Translations under genes and position numbers: made by a program | Part shown: piece by piece, positions 50,755 through 57,816 of the stretch | Numbering within the stretch: the stretch's first letter is position 1 | Layout of the letters: every line of letters starts with the position of its first letter | From: Actinomadura litoris | Lineage (GTDB): Bacteria > Actinomycetota > Actinomycetes > Streptosporangiales > Streptosporangiaceae | Reading direction: 5' to 3' | Assembly: GCF_009733595.1 (NCBI RefSeq) | Contig: NZ_WOFH01000016.1 | Location: 1-64,000 of the forward strand | DNA: 64,000 bases | The notes under the pieces: model-generated | What the model was told of the DNA's origin: nothing | What the model saw: the letters and a program-made list of their open reading frames with translations, nothing else | Databases searched by the model: none

Positions 50755-52778
50755 CGGGTCACCACCAGGGCGCCGAGCCGGTCGAGGGTCGCCCGGAACC
50801 CGGGGTGCAGCGGGACCGTCGAGCCGAACTCCTCGATCACCGCCGGGCCGCGCACGACATCGCCGGGCCGGAGCGCGTCACGCCTGTACACGAGGGTGTC
50901 CTCCCAGGAGTCGAAGTGGACGGGGCGGGTGCCGGTGACCGCGCGGGACGCGTCGCCGTCGCCCGGCGGCCGCTCCCGCACGGGGGGCCGGGCGAGCGGC
51001 CCGATCCCCGAGACCCGCAGGTTGACCCACTCGACGGGGTGCCGGGGGTCGCCGCGGTGGCAGTATCCGTACAGGGCCTCGTGGGCGTCGTGGAAGCGCC
51101 GCACCGTCTCGGCGCGCAGCTCCTCGCCCGGCGGTCCGTCCGGCGCGGCGACCCGCACCTCGAACGCCTGCCCGTGGTAGCGCAGGTCGGCGGAGCGGGC
51201 GTAGCGGCGGTCCTCGCCGAACCCCTCGCGGGCGAGCGCCGCGGCGGCCTCGCCCTCCAGGTCGGCGAACACCTCCGCGAGCAGCGCCGGGCCGAGCTCG
51301 TCGTCGCGGACGACGCGGGTGCGGACGTGGTCGCCGCGCACGTCCACGGTCAGCAGCCCGAACGCCGAGAGGTTTCCGGGGTTGTGGGGGATCACGGCGG
51401 ACGGCAGGTCCAGCACGTCCAGCAGCCGGCACGCCAGCAGCGGCCCCGACCCGCCGAACGCGACGAGCGGGTAGTCGCGGACGTCCAGCCCCCGCTCGAC
51501 GGTGATCCGGCGGATGGCGTTGGCCTGGTTCCACGCCGAGATCTCCAGGATCCCGGCGGCGGCCCGCTCGGGTTCCAGCCCCAGTTCCTCGGCCAGCACC
51601 GCGAGGCCGGCGCGGGCCGCGTCCACGTCCAGCGGGACGCGGCCGCCGAGCAGCCGGGGCGGGATCCGGCCGAGAACGGCGTGCGCGTCGGTCACCGTGG
51701 CCTCGGCGCCGCCGCGCCCGTAGCACAGCGGGCCCGGGTCGGCGCCCGCGCTGCGCGGCCCGACCCGCAGCGCGCCCTCCGGGGACCGCCAGGCCACCGA
51801 CCCGCCGCCCGCCCCGACCGTCACGATGTCGACCATCGGGATCCGGACGGGGTGGCGGCCGACCACGCCCTCGGTGGTGAGGGCGGGCTCGCCGTCGAGC
51901 ACGACCGCGACGTCGGTGGAGGTGCCGCCGCCGTCCAGCGTCACCACCGACCCGCCGACCGCGAACGCCGCGCCCAGCGCGCCCGCCGCCGGCCCCGACA
52001 GCACCGTCGTGACCGGCCGCCGCGCGACCTCCTCGGCCGACCGCACCCCGCCGTTGCTCTGCATCACCAGCGGACGGGACGGGGCGCCCGCGCGGATCCG
52101 CGCGAGGTAGCCGCCCATCGCGGGCTTCACGGCGGCGTCCACGAGCGTCGTCACCGCGCGCTCGTACTCGCGGTACTCGCGCAGCACCTCGCACGACAGC
52201 GACACCGCCGCGTCCGGGTGCTCGCGGCGCAGCACCTCCCGCATCGCCAGCTCGTGCGACGGGTCGGCGTAGGAGTGCAGGAAGCACACCCCGACCGCCT
52301 CGACCCCCGCCGCGCGCAGGAACCGCGCCGCCGCCACCGCCGACTCCTCGTCGAACGGCGCCAGCTCCGCGCCGGTGTGGTCGATCCGCCCGCCGACGCC
52401 CCGCACCAGGTGCGCCGGGACGATCCGCGGCGGCTTCACCCAGAAGTAGCTGTTGCCGTAGCCGTCGGGGACGCTCTGCCGCGCGATCTCCAGCAGCGGC
52501 TCGAAGCCCTCCGTCGTGACGAACCCGAGCCCCTCGACGCGGTCCTCCAGCAGCCGGTTCGTCGCGACGGTCGTGCCGTGGACCAGCGCCGTCACCTCCG
52601 CCGGGGCCGCCTCCGCCAGCCGCAGCGCCTCGGCCGCGGCCGCCGCGAACCCCTCCGCCGGGTCGGCGGGCGTCGAGGGCGTCTTGGTCGTGATGATCTC
52701 GCCGGTGTCCTCGTCGAGCGCGACGACGTCGGTGAACGTCCCGCCCGTGTCGATCCCGATCCGCAGCCGCCTCGTCAT
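50751..52778 (-). CDS. hyuA: Hydantoinase A / oxoprolinase subunit A family protein
   Basis: 675 aa. The start is ATG 52778, giving MTRRLRIGIDTGGTFTDVVAL, the actin-like ATP-binding signature of HyuA. Further blocks are VHGTTVATNRLLE, PRPLVMQSNGG-like SRPLVMQSNGGV, VTVGAGGGSVAW, GADPGPLCYGRGG and FGGSGPLLACRLLD. It overlaps hyuB by 4 bp, so the subunits are probably made together. Weak ribosome site. Confidence 0.88.
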   Translation of the reverse strand: MTRRLRIGIDTGGTFTDVVALDEDTGEIITTKTPSTPADPAEGFAAAAAEALRLAEAAPAEVTALVHGTTVATNRLLEDRVEGLGFVTTEGFEPLLEIARQSVPDGYGNSYFWVKPPRIVPAHLVRGVGGRIDHTGAELAPFDEESAVAAARFLRAAGVEAVGVCFLHSYADPSHELAMREVLRREHPDAAVSLSCEVLREYREYERAVTTLVDAAVKPAMGGYLARIRAGAPSRPLVMQSNGGVRSAEEVARRPVTTVLSGPAAGALGAAFAVGGSVVTLDGGGTSTDVAVVLDGEPALTTEGVVGRHPVRIPMVDIVTVGAGGGSVAWRSPEGALRVGPRSAGADPGPLCYGRGGAEATVTDAHAVLGRIPPRLLGGRVPLDVDAARAGLAVLAEELGLEPERAAAGILEISAWNQANAIRRITVERGLDVRDYPLVAFGGSGPLLACRLLDVLDLPSAVIPHNPGNLSAFGLLTVDVRGDHVRTRVVRDDELGPALLAEVFADLEGEAAAALAREGFGEDRRYARSADLRYHGQAFEVRVAAPDGPPGEELRAETVRRFHDAHEALYGYCHRGDPRHPVEWVNLRVSGIGPLARPPVRERPPGDGDASRAVTGTRPVHFDSWEDTLVYRRDALRPGDVVRGPAVIEEFGSTVPLHPGFRATLDRLGALVVTR

Positions 52779-53006
52779 GACCACGGGTCTACCGAACCGC
52801 GCCCACCTGCGAAACCCCCACAACCTGCCAAGTCGCCCGCCGCGCGTTCGCGGCCGGGCCCGCTGCCATTGTTTAAATGTGAAAGGCCGTCAACTTCCGG
52901 CCAAGGCCGAGGATTGCGATCAAAGCGCCGCGGGGGCAATGCTTGTTGGACCCCGCGCCGACCGAACCCTTTACCGGGTCAACCGAACCAAGAAAGGCAG
53001 TCTCCC

Positions 53007-53513
53007 ATGGCGCGCTTCGCATTTCGCAATGCCCTCGGATCGGCCGCCGCGGCGGCGGTCATCGTCGCCGGAATGAGCACCGGCACCGCCTATGCCCAGG
53101 ACTCCGCCGCGCGGGCCGACGGCACGCGGGTCACCGCCCCCACGCACCAGACGACGGTGCTGAACAGCGGAAACGACAACGCCTCGGTCGACGGCGTCGG
53201 CCAGTGCGCGATCAACCAGAGCAAGGACTGCTGGGCCTGGATCGACAAGCAGAACGGCACGCCCTGCCCGTCCGGCCATTTCTGCATCTACACCAATGTG
53301 TGGGCCAACGAGGGCGGCAAGGTCTTCTCGCTCTACCGCTGCCGCGACTTCACGCTGCGGAGGTGGAATGGCGAGGGCCTCTACCACAACTCCAACACCG
53401 GCGGCGCCCACGGCTATCTGAAGGGCTCCGGCCGCAACGTCCTGAAGGACGTCGCCCCCGGCGAGTCGGGCCCGTACGACTTCGGGCCGGTCTACTACGT
53501 CCGGGCGTGCTGA
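53007..53513 (+). CDS. Secreted I36-type (peptidase inhibitor family) protein
   Basis: 168 aa with a clear signal peptide: basic MARFAFR, a hydrophobic stretch and a cleavage site after AYA (residue 30). The mature part has six Cys (CAINQSKDC, PCPSGHFCIYT, YRC, RAC) and the I36 pattern CPSGHFCIYTN-W-G…FSLYRCRD…NGEGLYHNSN. Related Streptomyces proteins inhibit metallopeptidases or are structural. ATG 53007 has GAAAGG upstream. The 228-bp region before it is locally AT-rich (GTTTAAATG, about 52870) and likely contains the promoter. Confidence 0.82.
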   Translation: MARFAFRNALGSAAAAAVIVAGMSTGTAYAQDSAARADGTRVTAPTHQTTVLNSGNDNASVDGVGQCAINQSKDCWAWIDKQNGTPCPSGHFCIYTNVWANEGGKVFSLYRCRDFTLRRWNGEGLYHNSNTGGAHGYLKGSGRNVLKDVAPGESGPYDFGPVYYVRAC

Positions 53514-53601
53514 CCCGCACCCGCTGATCCGCGGGCGCGGTCCGGGTGCCGGGCGGCTAGGCTGGGCGGTTTCCGAACCGACGAGACGCTGGAGCACGTT
53601 C

Positions 53602-53976
53602 ATGGCGCTTGAACGCCCCGAGATCGACTTCCCCGAGGGCCAGCCGCCCGAGCACCTCGACATCACCGACATCACCAAGGGCGACGGCGACGAGGCCGTC
53701 AAGGGCGCGACCGTGTCGATGCACTACGTCGGCGTGTCCTGGTCCACGGGCGAGGAGTTCGACGCGTCCTGGAACCGCGGCGGCACCTTCGACTTCCAGC
53801 TCGGCGCCGGGCGCGTCATCAAGGGCTGGGACATGGGGATCGCCGGGATGAAGGTGGGCGGGCGCCGCAAGCTCGTCATCCCGCCGCACCTCGCCTACGG
53901 CGACCGGAGCCCGAGCCCGGCGATCAAGCCGGGCGAGACGCTCATCTTCGTGGTGGACCTGCTGGAAGTGAAGTAA
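53602..53976 (+). CDS. FKBP-type peptidyl-prolyl isomerase
   Basis: 124-aa single-domain FKBP. It has the standard residues: Tyr/Val in VSMHYVGVSWSTGEEFDASW, FDFQLGAGRVIKGWDMGIAGM, GGRRKLVIPPHLAYGDR and TLIFVVDLLEVK. No signal peptide, so it is cytoplasmic. Actinobacterial genomes usually carry such a stand-alone FKBP. A strong hairpin (53999-54024) follows. Confidence 0.92.
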   Translation: MALERPEIDFPEGQPPEHLDITDITKGDGDEAVKGATVSMHYVGVSWSTGEEFDASWNRGGTFDFQLGAGRVIKGWDMGIAGMKVGGRRKLVIPPHLAYGDRSPSPAIKPGETLIFVVDLLEVK

Positions 53977-53998
53977 CCGGCGGTACGGTGACCGGCTC

Positions 53999-54024
53999 GG
54001 ACGTGCCCGGCGGCGGGCACGTCC
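53999..54024 (+). terminator. Hairpin terminator after the FKBP gene
   Basis: GGACGTGCCCG (53999-54009) pairs perfectly with CGGGCACGTCC (54014-54024) around a GCGG loop, 23 bp after the FKBP stop. There is no U-run. It separates FKBP from the following ABC genes. Confidence 0.8.
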
Positions 54025-54109
54025 AACGGCGGGCAATCCGGGGGTGAAATCCGTCCCCGGGTGCCCGCCGTGCCGTTTCCGCGTCCGGGCGCTCCGGTAT
54101 CAGGGACGC

Positions 54110-55078
54110 ATGATCAAGGCGCGGGGGCTGACGAAGAGGTTCGGCGAGAAGACCGCCGTCGACCAGGCCGGGTTCACCGTCCTGCCGGGACGGGTGACCG
54201 GGTTCCTCGGCCCCAACGGCGCCGGGAAGTCGACGACGATGCGGATGATCCTCGGCCTGGACCGGCCGACCTCCGGCGACGTCACCGTCAACGGCCGCCG
54301 GTACCGCTCGCTCGGCGCGCCGCTGCGCGAGGTCGGCGCGCTGCTGGACGCGAAGGCCGTGCACGGCGGCCGCAGCGCCCGCAACCACCTGCTGTGCCTC
54401 GCGCGGAGCAACGCGATCCCCGCCCGCCGCGTGGACGAGGTGCTCGGCCTCGTCGGGCTCCAGAGCGTCGCGCGCAAGCCGGCCCGGGGCTTCTCGCTCG
54501 GCATGGGCCAGCGGCTCGGCATCGCCGCCGCGCTGCTCGGCGATCCGGGCGTGCTGATGTTCGACGAGCCGGTCAACGGCCTGGACCCGGAGGGCATCCT
54601 CTGGATCCGGACGCTCATGCGGCGGCTCGCGCGGGAGGGCCGCACGGTGTTCGTGTCGAGCCACCTGATGTCGGAGATGGCCCTCACCGCCGAGCACCTG
54701 GTCGTCATCGGGCGCGGCCGGATCCTCGCCGACACCGGGGTCGGGGAGTTCATCGACGCCAACGCCTCCAGCCACGTCCTCGTCCGGTCGCCGCAGGCCG
54801 CCGAACTGGCGCGGCTACTGGCCGCGCGCGGCCACCGCGCCGAGCCGGGCCCGGACGGGTCGCTGCGCGTGTTCGGCGCGCCCGCCGCGCTGATCGGCGA
54901 CCTGGCCGCCGACAACGCGCTGCGGCTGCACGAGCTGGCGACCGTCCAGCCGTCGCTGGAGGAGGCGTTCATGCGGCTGACCGGCGAGTCCGTCGAGTAC
55001 CACGCGGGCGTCCCCGGCGGCGCGCCGCCACCGAACCCGCCGCCCGCGCGGGGGCCGAGGCCGGATGGCGTGCGCTGA
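54110..55078 (+). CDS. ABC transporter ATPase (BcrA-like)
   Basis: 322 aa from ATG 54110 (MIKARGLTKRFGEKTAVD). Walker A GPNGAGKSTT, Walker B VLMFDEPVNGLD and H-loop VSSHLMSE are intact. The signature reads FSLGMGQRLGIA instead of LSGGQ, the form usual in BcrA-like exporters. The C-terminal 25 residues are Pro/Gly-rich. It is coupled to the permease by a TGATG overlap. Confidence 0.88.
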   Translation: MIKARGLTKRFGEKTAVDQAGFTVLPGRVTGFLGPNGAGKSTTMRMILGLDRPTSGDVTVNGRRYRSLGAPLREVGALLDAKAVHGGRSARNHLLCLARSNAIPARRVDEVLGLVGLQSVARKPARGFSLGMGQRLGIAAALLGDPGVLMFDEPVNGLDPEGILWIRTLMRRLAREGRTVFVSSHLMSEMALTAEHLVVIGRGRILADTGVGEFIDANASSHVLVRSPQAAELARLLAARGHRAEPGPDGSLRVFGAPAALIGDLAADNALRLHELATVQPSLEEAFMRLTGESVEYHAGVPGGAPPPNPPPARGPRPDGVR

Positions 55079-55914
55079 TGGCGGCTCCCGCGCCGCCCGC
55101 GCCGCCCGCGCCGCCCGGTGGCGCGCGGGCCGATCGGCGGGTGCGGTTCGGGCACGTGCTGTCCGCCGAGTGGACGAAGATCCGCACCGTCAAGTCCACG
55201 TTCTGGACGCTGCTCGCCGGCGCGGTCGTCCTCATCGGCTTCTCCGCGCTGTGGGCCCTGGCGTTCAGCGCGTCCTTCGACGACATGAGCGAGCACGACC
55301 GCGCGACGTTCACGCCGATGCTCCCCACGCAGGTCGCGTTCTACTTCGGCATGGTGGTCTTCGGGGCGCTGGGCGTGCTGGTCATCACCTCCGAGCACGC
55401 CACCGGGATGATCCGGACGGCGCTCACGGCCGTGCCGCGCCGCGCCCACTACCTCGCGGCCAAGACCGCCGTGCTCGGCGCCGTCGTGCTGCTCGTCGGG
55501 ATCGCGGTGTCGTTCGCGTGCTTCTTCGTCAGCCAGGGCATCCTCGCCTCCAAGGACCTCGACGGCTCGCTCGGCGACCCCGGCATGGCGCGCTCGGTCG
55601 TGGGCGGCGGCGTGTACCTCGCGCTGATCGCGGTGCTGGCGCTCGGCGTCGGGACGCTGCTGCGGCACACCGCGGGGTCGGTCGTCGCGGTGTTCGTGCT
55701 GATGTTCGTCCTCGGGATCGTCGGCGGGTTCCTGCCCGGCGCGTGGGGCGAGAAGGTCAACAAGGTGCTGCCGTCCAACGCGGGGAACGCGATCCTGTCG
55801 CCCGTCCGGCGGTCGGACCAGCTCGCGCCGTGGACGGGCCTCGGCCTGTTCGCCCTCTACACGCTCGCGGTGCTGGCCGCCGCGCTGGCCCTGTTCGAGC
55901 GGCGGGACGCGTGA
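55078..55914 (+). CDS. ABC transporter permease (ABC-2 type)
   Basis: 278 aa with six membrane helices. An Ala/Pro repeat (APPAPPAPP) starts the protein; SAEWTKIRTVKSTFWTLL is the cytoplasmic entry to helix 1 typical of these permeases. FGALGVLVITSEHATGMIRTALTAVPRR lies between helices 2 and 3 (conserved E-TGMIR pattern). Partner of the preceding ATPase; the substrate is unknown. Confidence 0.85.
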   Translation: MAAPAPPAPPAPPGGARADRRVRFGHVLSAEWTKIRTVKSTFWTLLAGAVVLIGFSALWALAFSASFDDMSEHDRATFTPMLPTQVAFYFGMVVFGALGVLVITSEHATGMIRTALTAVPRRAHYLAAKTAVLGAVVLLVGIAVSFACFFVSQGILASKDLDGSLGDPGMARSVVGGGVYLALIAVLALGVGTLLRHTAGSVVAVFVLMFVLGIVGGFLPGAWGEKVNKVLPSNAGNAILSPVRRSDQLAPWTGLGLFALYTLAVLAAALALFERRDA

Positions 55915-56066
55915 GCCTCTCCCGCGGCGCGCCCGCGCGCAGGACGGTCGCGCTCGGCACGGCCGCGGCGTGGCTACGGCGTCGTCGCCACCCGCCTGTC
56001 CGGCATCGCGGCGATGGTCGCGGCGGTCGCGGCGCTGCTCCTCGGCCGGGCCGGGCGCACCGCCGC

Positions 56067-56735
56067 TCAGCGGGCCCGGCGGCCGAGAAGGTGGCCGAGC
56101 GCGACGCCCGCGAGCGCGACGAGGCCGCCGGTCGCGAACGCGGCGACCATGGGCCAGACCGGGACCCGGCCGGACCCCCGGGACGCGGCGGCCCGGCCCG
56201 CGTGGACGCGACCTGACGCCGCGGCGGGCCCGGGTCCGGCCTCGGGTGCGGCAGCGGCGGCGGGCTCGGTCAGGGCACGTTCCACGGCCGCGAAGAACTC
56301 GCCCGCCGTCCGCTTGGCGACGCCGCCGAGCATCCGCTGGCCGACGCCGCCGATCATCCCGCCGACGACCGCGTCGGCGTCGTAGTCGACGCGCGTCGAA
56401 CCGCCGCCCGTGCCGCCGTCCCCGGTTCCGTCGCCGTCGCCGTCGCGGGACAGCCGGACCCGCACCGTCGCGTCCACCGTGCCGGGCGCGCCCTGCCCCC
56501 GCGCGCGGAGCGTGAACGCGCTGGGCGGATCGGGGTCGGTGAGCTCGACCCGTCCCACGTAAGTACCCCGCACGGACGCGACGCCCGCCGATATCGTCAT
56601 GCGGTAGCTTCCCGGGGCCGTCTCCTCCAGCGAGTGGCAGCCGGGGATCGTGCGGGCGAGGACCGCCGGGTCCTGGAGCGCGTCCCAGACGCGGGCGAGC
56701 GGCGCGGCGACGGTGGCACTGCCTGTGACCTGCAT
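56067..56735 (-). CDS. CoxG-like SRPBCC protein with C-terminal membrane anchor
   Basis: 222 aa. Residues 1-150 are the CoxG/SRPBCC fold (MQVTGSATVAAPLARVWDAL, DPAVLARTIPGC, SYRMTISAGVASVRGTY, GGMIGGVGQRML). A disordered Ala/Gly/Arg linker leads to one C-terminal membrane helix (about 196-216: WPMVAAFATGGLVALAG). CoxG proteins help mature or membrane-attach molybdenum hydroxylases of the CO dehydrogenase type. The large-subunit gene of such an enzyme lies about 1 kb away, separated by a deacetylase gene. Confidence 0.85.
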   Translation of the reverse strand: MQVTGSATVAAPLARVWDALQDPAVLARTIPGCHSLEETAPGSYRMTISAGVASVRGTYVGRVELTDPDPPSAFTLRARGQGAPGTVDATVRVRLSRDGDGDGTGDGGTGGGSTRVDYDADAVVGGMIGGVGQRMLGGVAKRTAGEFFAAVERALTEPAAAAAPEAGPGPAAASGRVHAGRAAASRGSGRVPVWPMVAAFATGGLVALAGVALGHLLGRRAR

Positions 56736-56770
56736 GACCCGACTCTAGGGAATGCCGCCGCCCCGCCGAA

Positions 56771-56785
56771 CGGCAACACTTGCCG
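56771..56785. promoter_or_regulatory. Inverted repeat between coxG-like and deacetylase genes
   Basis: CGGCAA-CAC-TTGCCG is a perfect 15-bp inverted repeat 36 bp before the coxG-like start and 178 bp before the deacetylase start, in a divergent gap. Operator function is possible but untested. Confidence 0.45.
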
Positions 56786-56962
56786 ATCGCGCGCCGCGTA
56801 CACGCCGAGCATCGGCCGGTTCCGGGCGCGCGGCCCCGGGAATGGCCAGAATGTCCGCTAACTCCGCGTCTCGCGCGAACTACCGGCCCCCCGGCCGCGT
56901 CAACCGTTGCGGGACGACGACGTCCCACGGAAGTCCCCCAACTGAAACGGAGAACGCGGCTG

Positions 56963-57808
56963 ATGCGAGGGAAGACGCCCGTCATCGCCACCGCGGTCGC
57001 CGCCGCGCTCGGCGTGGCGGCAGGCGGCTGGCCGGTCCTGCGGGCGCAGGCGGGGCACTCCGGCCCCTCGGTGCGGACGGAGTTGAGCGCGGCGCTCGCC
57101 GACCAGAAGTGGGAGGCGCCCAAGCCCGGCTCCTGGACGATGCCCAAACCCTCGGCCGACGGGCTCCCGCCGGTCATCAGCCGCATCGAGACGCAGGACC
57201 GCGTCGTCTTCCTCACCATCGACGACGGCTACACCTACGACGCCGAGTTCGTGAACCTCGTCCGCAAGGAGAAGGTTCCGATCATGACGTTCCTGACCTC
57301 GACCTACATCAAGGGCGAGGGCCAGTACTTCTGGGCCATGCGCAACGCGGGCTCGCCGATGGAGAACCACACCGTCAGCCACCCGAACATGGTGACGCTC
57401 AGCCCCGAGGGGCAGAAGAAGCAGATCTGCGACTCCTCGGCGGCGATCGCCCAGCAGTACGGCCGGACGCCGCAGATCTTCCGGCCGCCGTTCGGCAGCT
57501 TCAACGCGACGACCCGCAAGGTCGCCAAGGAGTGCGGGATCAGGTCGATCCTGCTGTGGTCGGCCGAGTTCTACAACGGCACGACCGGCCCCGGCGTCGG
57601 CCTCAACGGCTTCGCGCGCGGCGACGGCACGGGCAAGGAGTTCAAGCCCGGCGACATCGTCCTCATGCACTACCGCAAGGGGCTCGCGCAGCAGTTCCAG
57701 ATGATCCTCGGCTGGATCAGGCAGCAGGGGTTCCGGCCCGCCGCCGTCCAGAACTACCTCCCGGCCTCGCTCGGCGGCACCGCCCCCGACGCCCCCGCGG
57801 GTGGTTGA
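56963..57808 (+). CDS. NodB-type polysaccharide deacetylase
   Basis: 281 aa, ATG 56963 preceded by GGAGAA. An N-terminal signal/anchor (VIATAVAAALGVAAGGWPVL) points to export. NodB motifs: TIDDGYTYD (catalytic Asp pair), ENHTVSHPNM (His-x3-His metal site), FRPPFGSFN, ILLWSAEFYN and IVLMHYR. Likely removes acetyl groups from peptidoglycan or another N-acetylated glycan outside the cell. Its stop is 8 bp from the stop of the convergent molybdenum hydroxylase gene. Confidence 0.88.
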   Translation: MRGKTPVIATAVAAALGVAAGGWPVLRAQAGHSGPSVRTELSAALADQKWEAPKPGSWTMPKPSADGLPPVISRIETQDRVVFLTIDDGYTYDAEFVNLVRKEKVPIMTFLTSTYIKGEGQYFWAMRNAGSPMENHTVSHPNMVTLSPEGQKKQICDSSAAIAQQYGRTPQIFRPPFGSFNATTRKVAKECGIRSILLWSAEFYNGTTGPGVGLNGFARGDGTGKEFKPGDIVLMHYRKGLAQQFQMILGWIRQQGFRPAAVQNYLPASLGGTAPDAPAGG

Positions 57809-57816
57809 AACCCGAC

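Noticed and set aside
55912..56066. Possible small frameshifted membrane protein between the ABC permease and coxG-like gene
   Set aside because: A GTG-initiated stretch and a hydrophobic stretch in another frame (GVVATRLSGIAAM) can be joined only by a frameshift, and no family was recognised. Too short to support.
54100..57219. Long minus-strand frame opposite the ABC transporter genes
   Set aside because: No domains and antisense to intact ATPase and permease genes; only 56067-56735 on this strand, in another frame, is a real gene.
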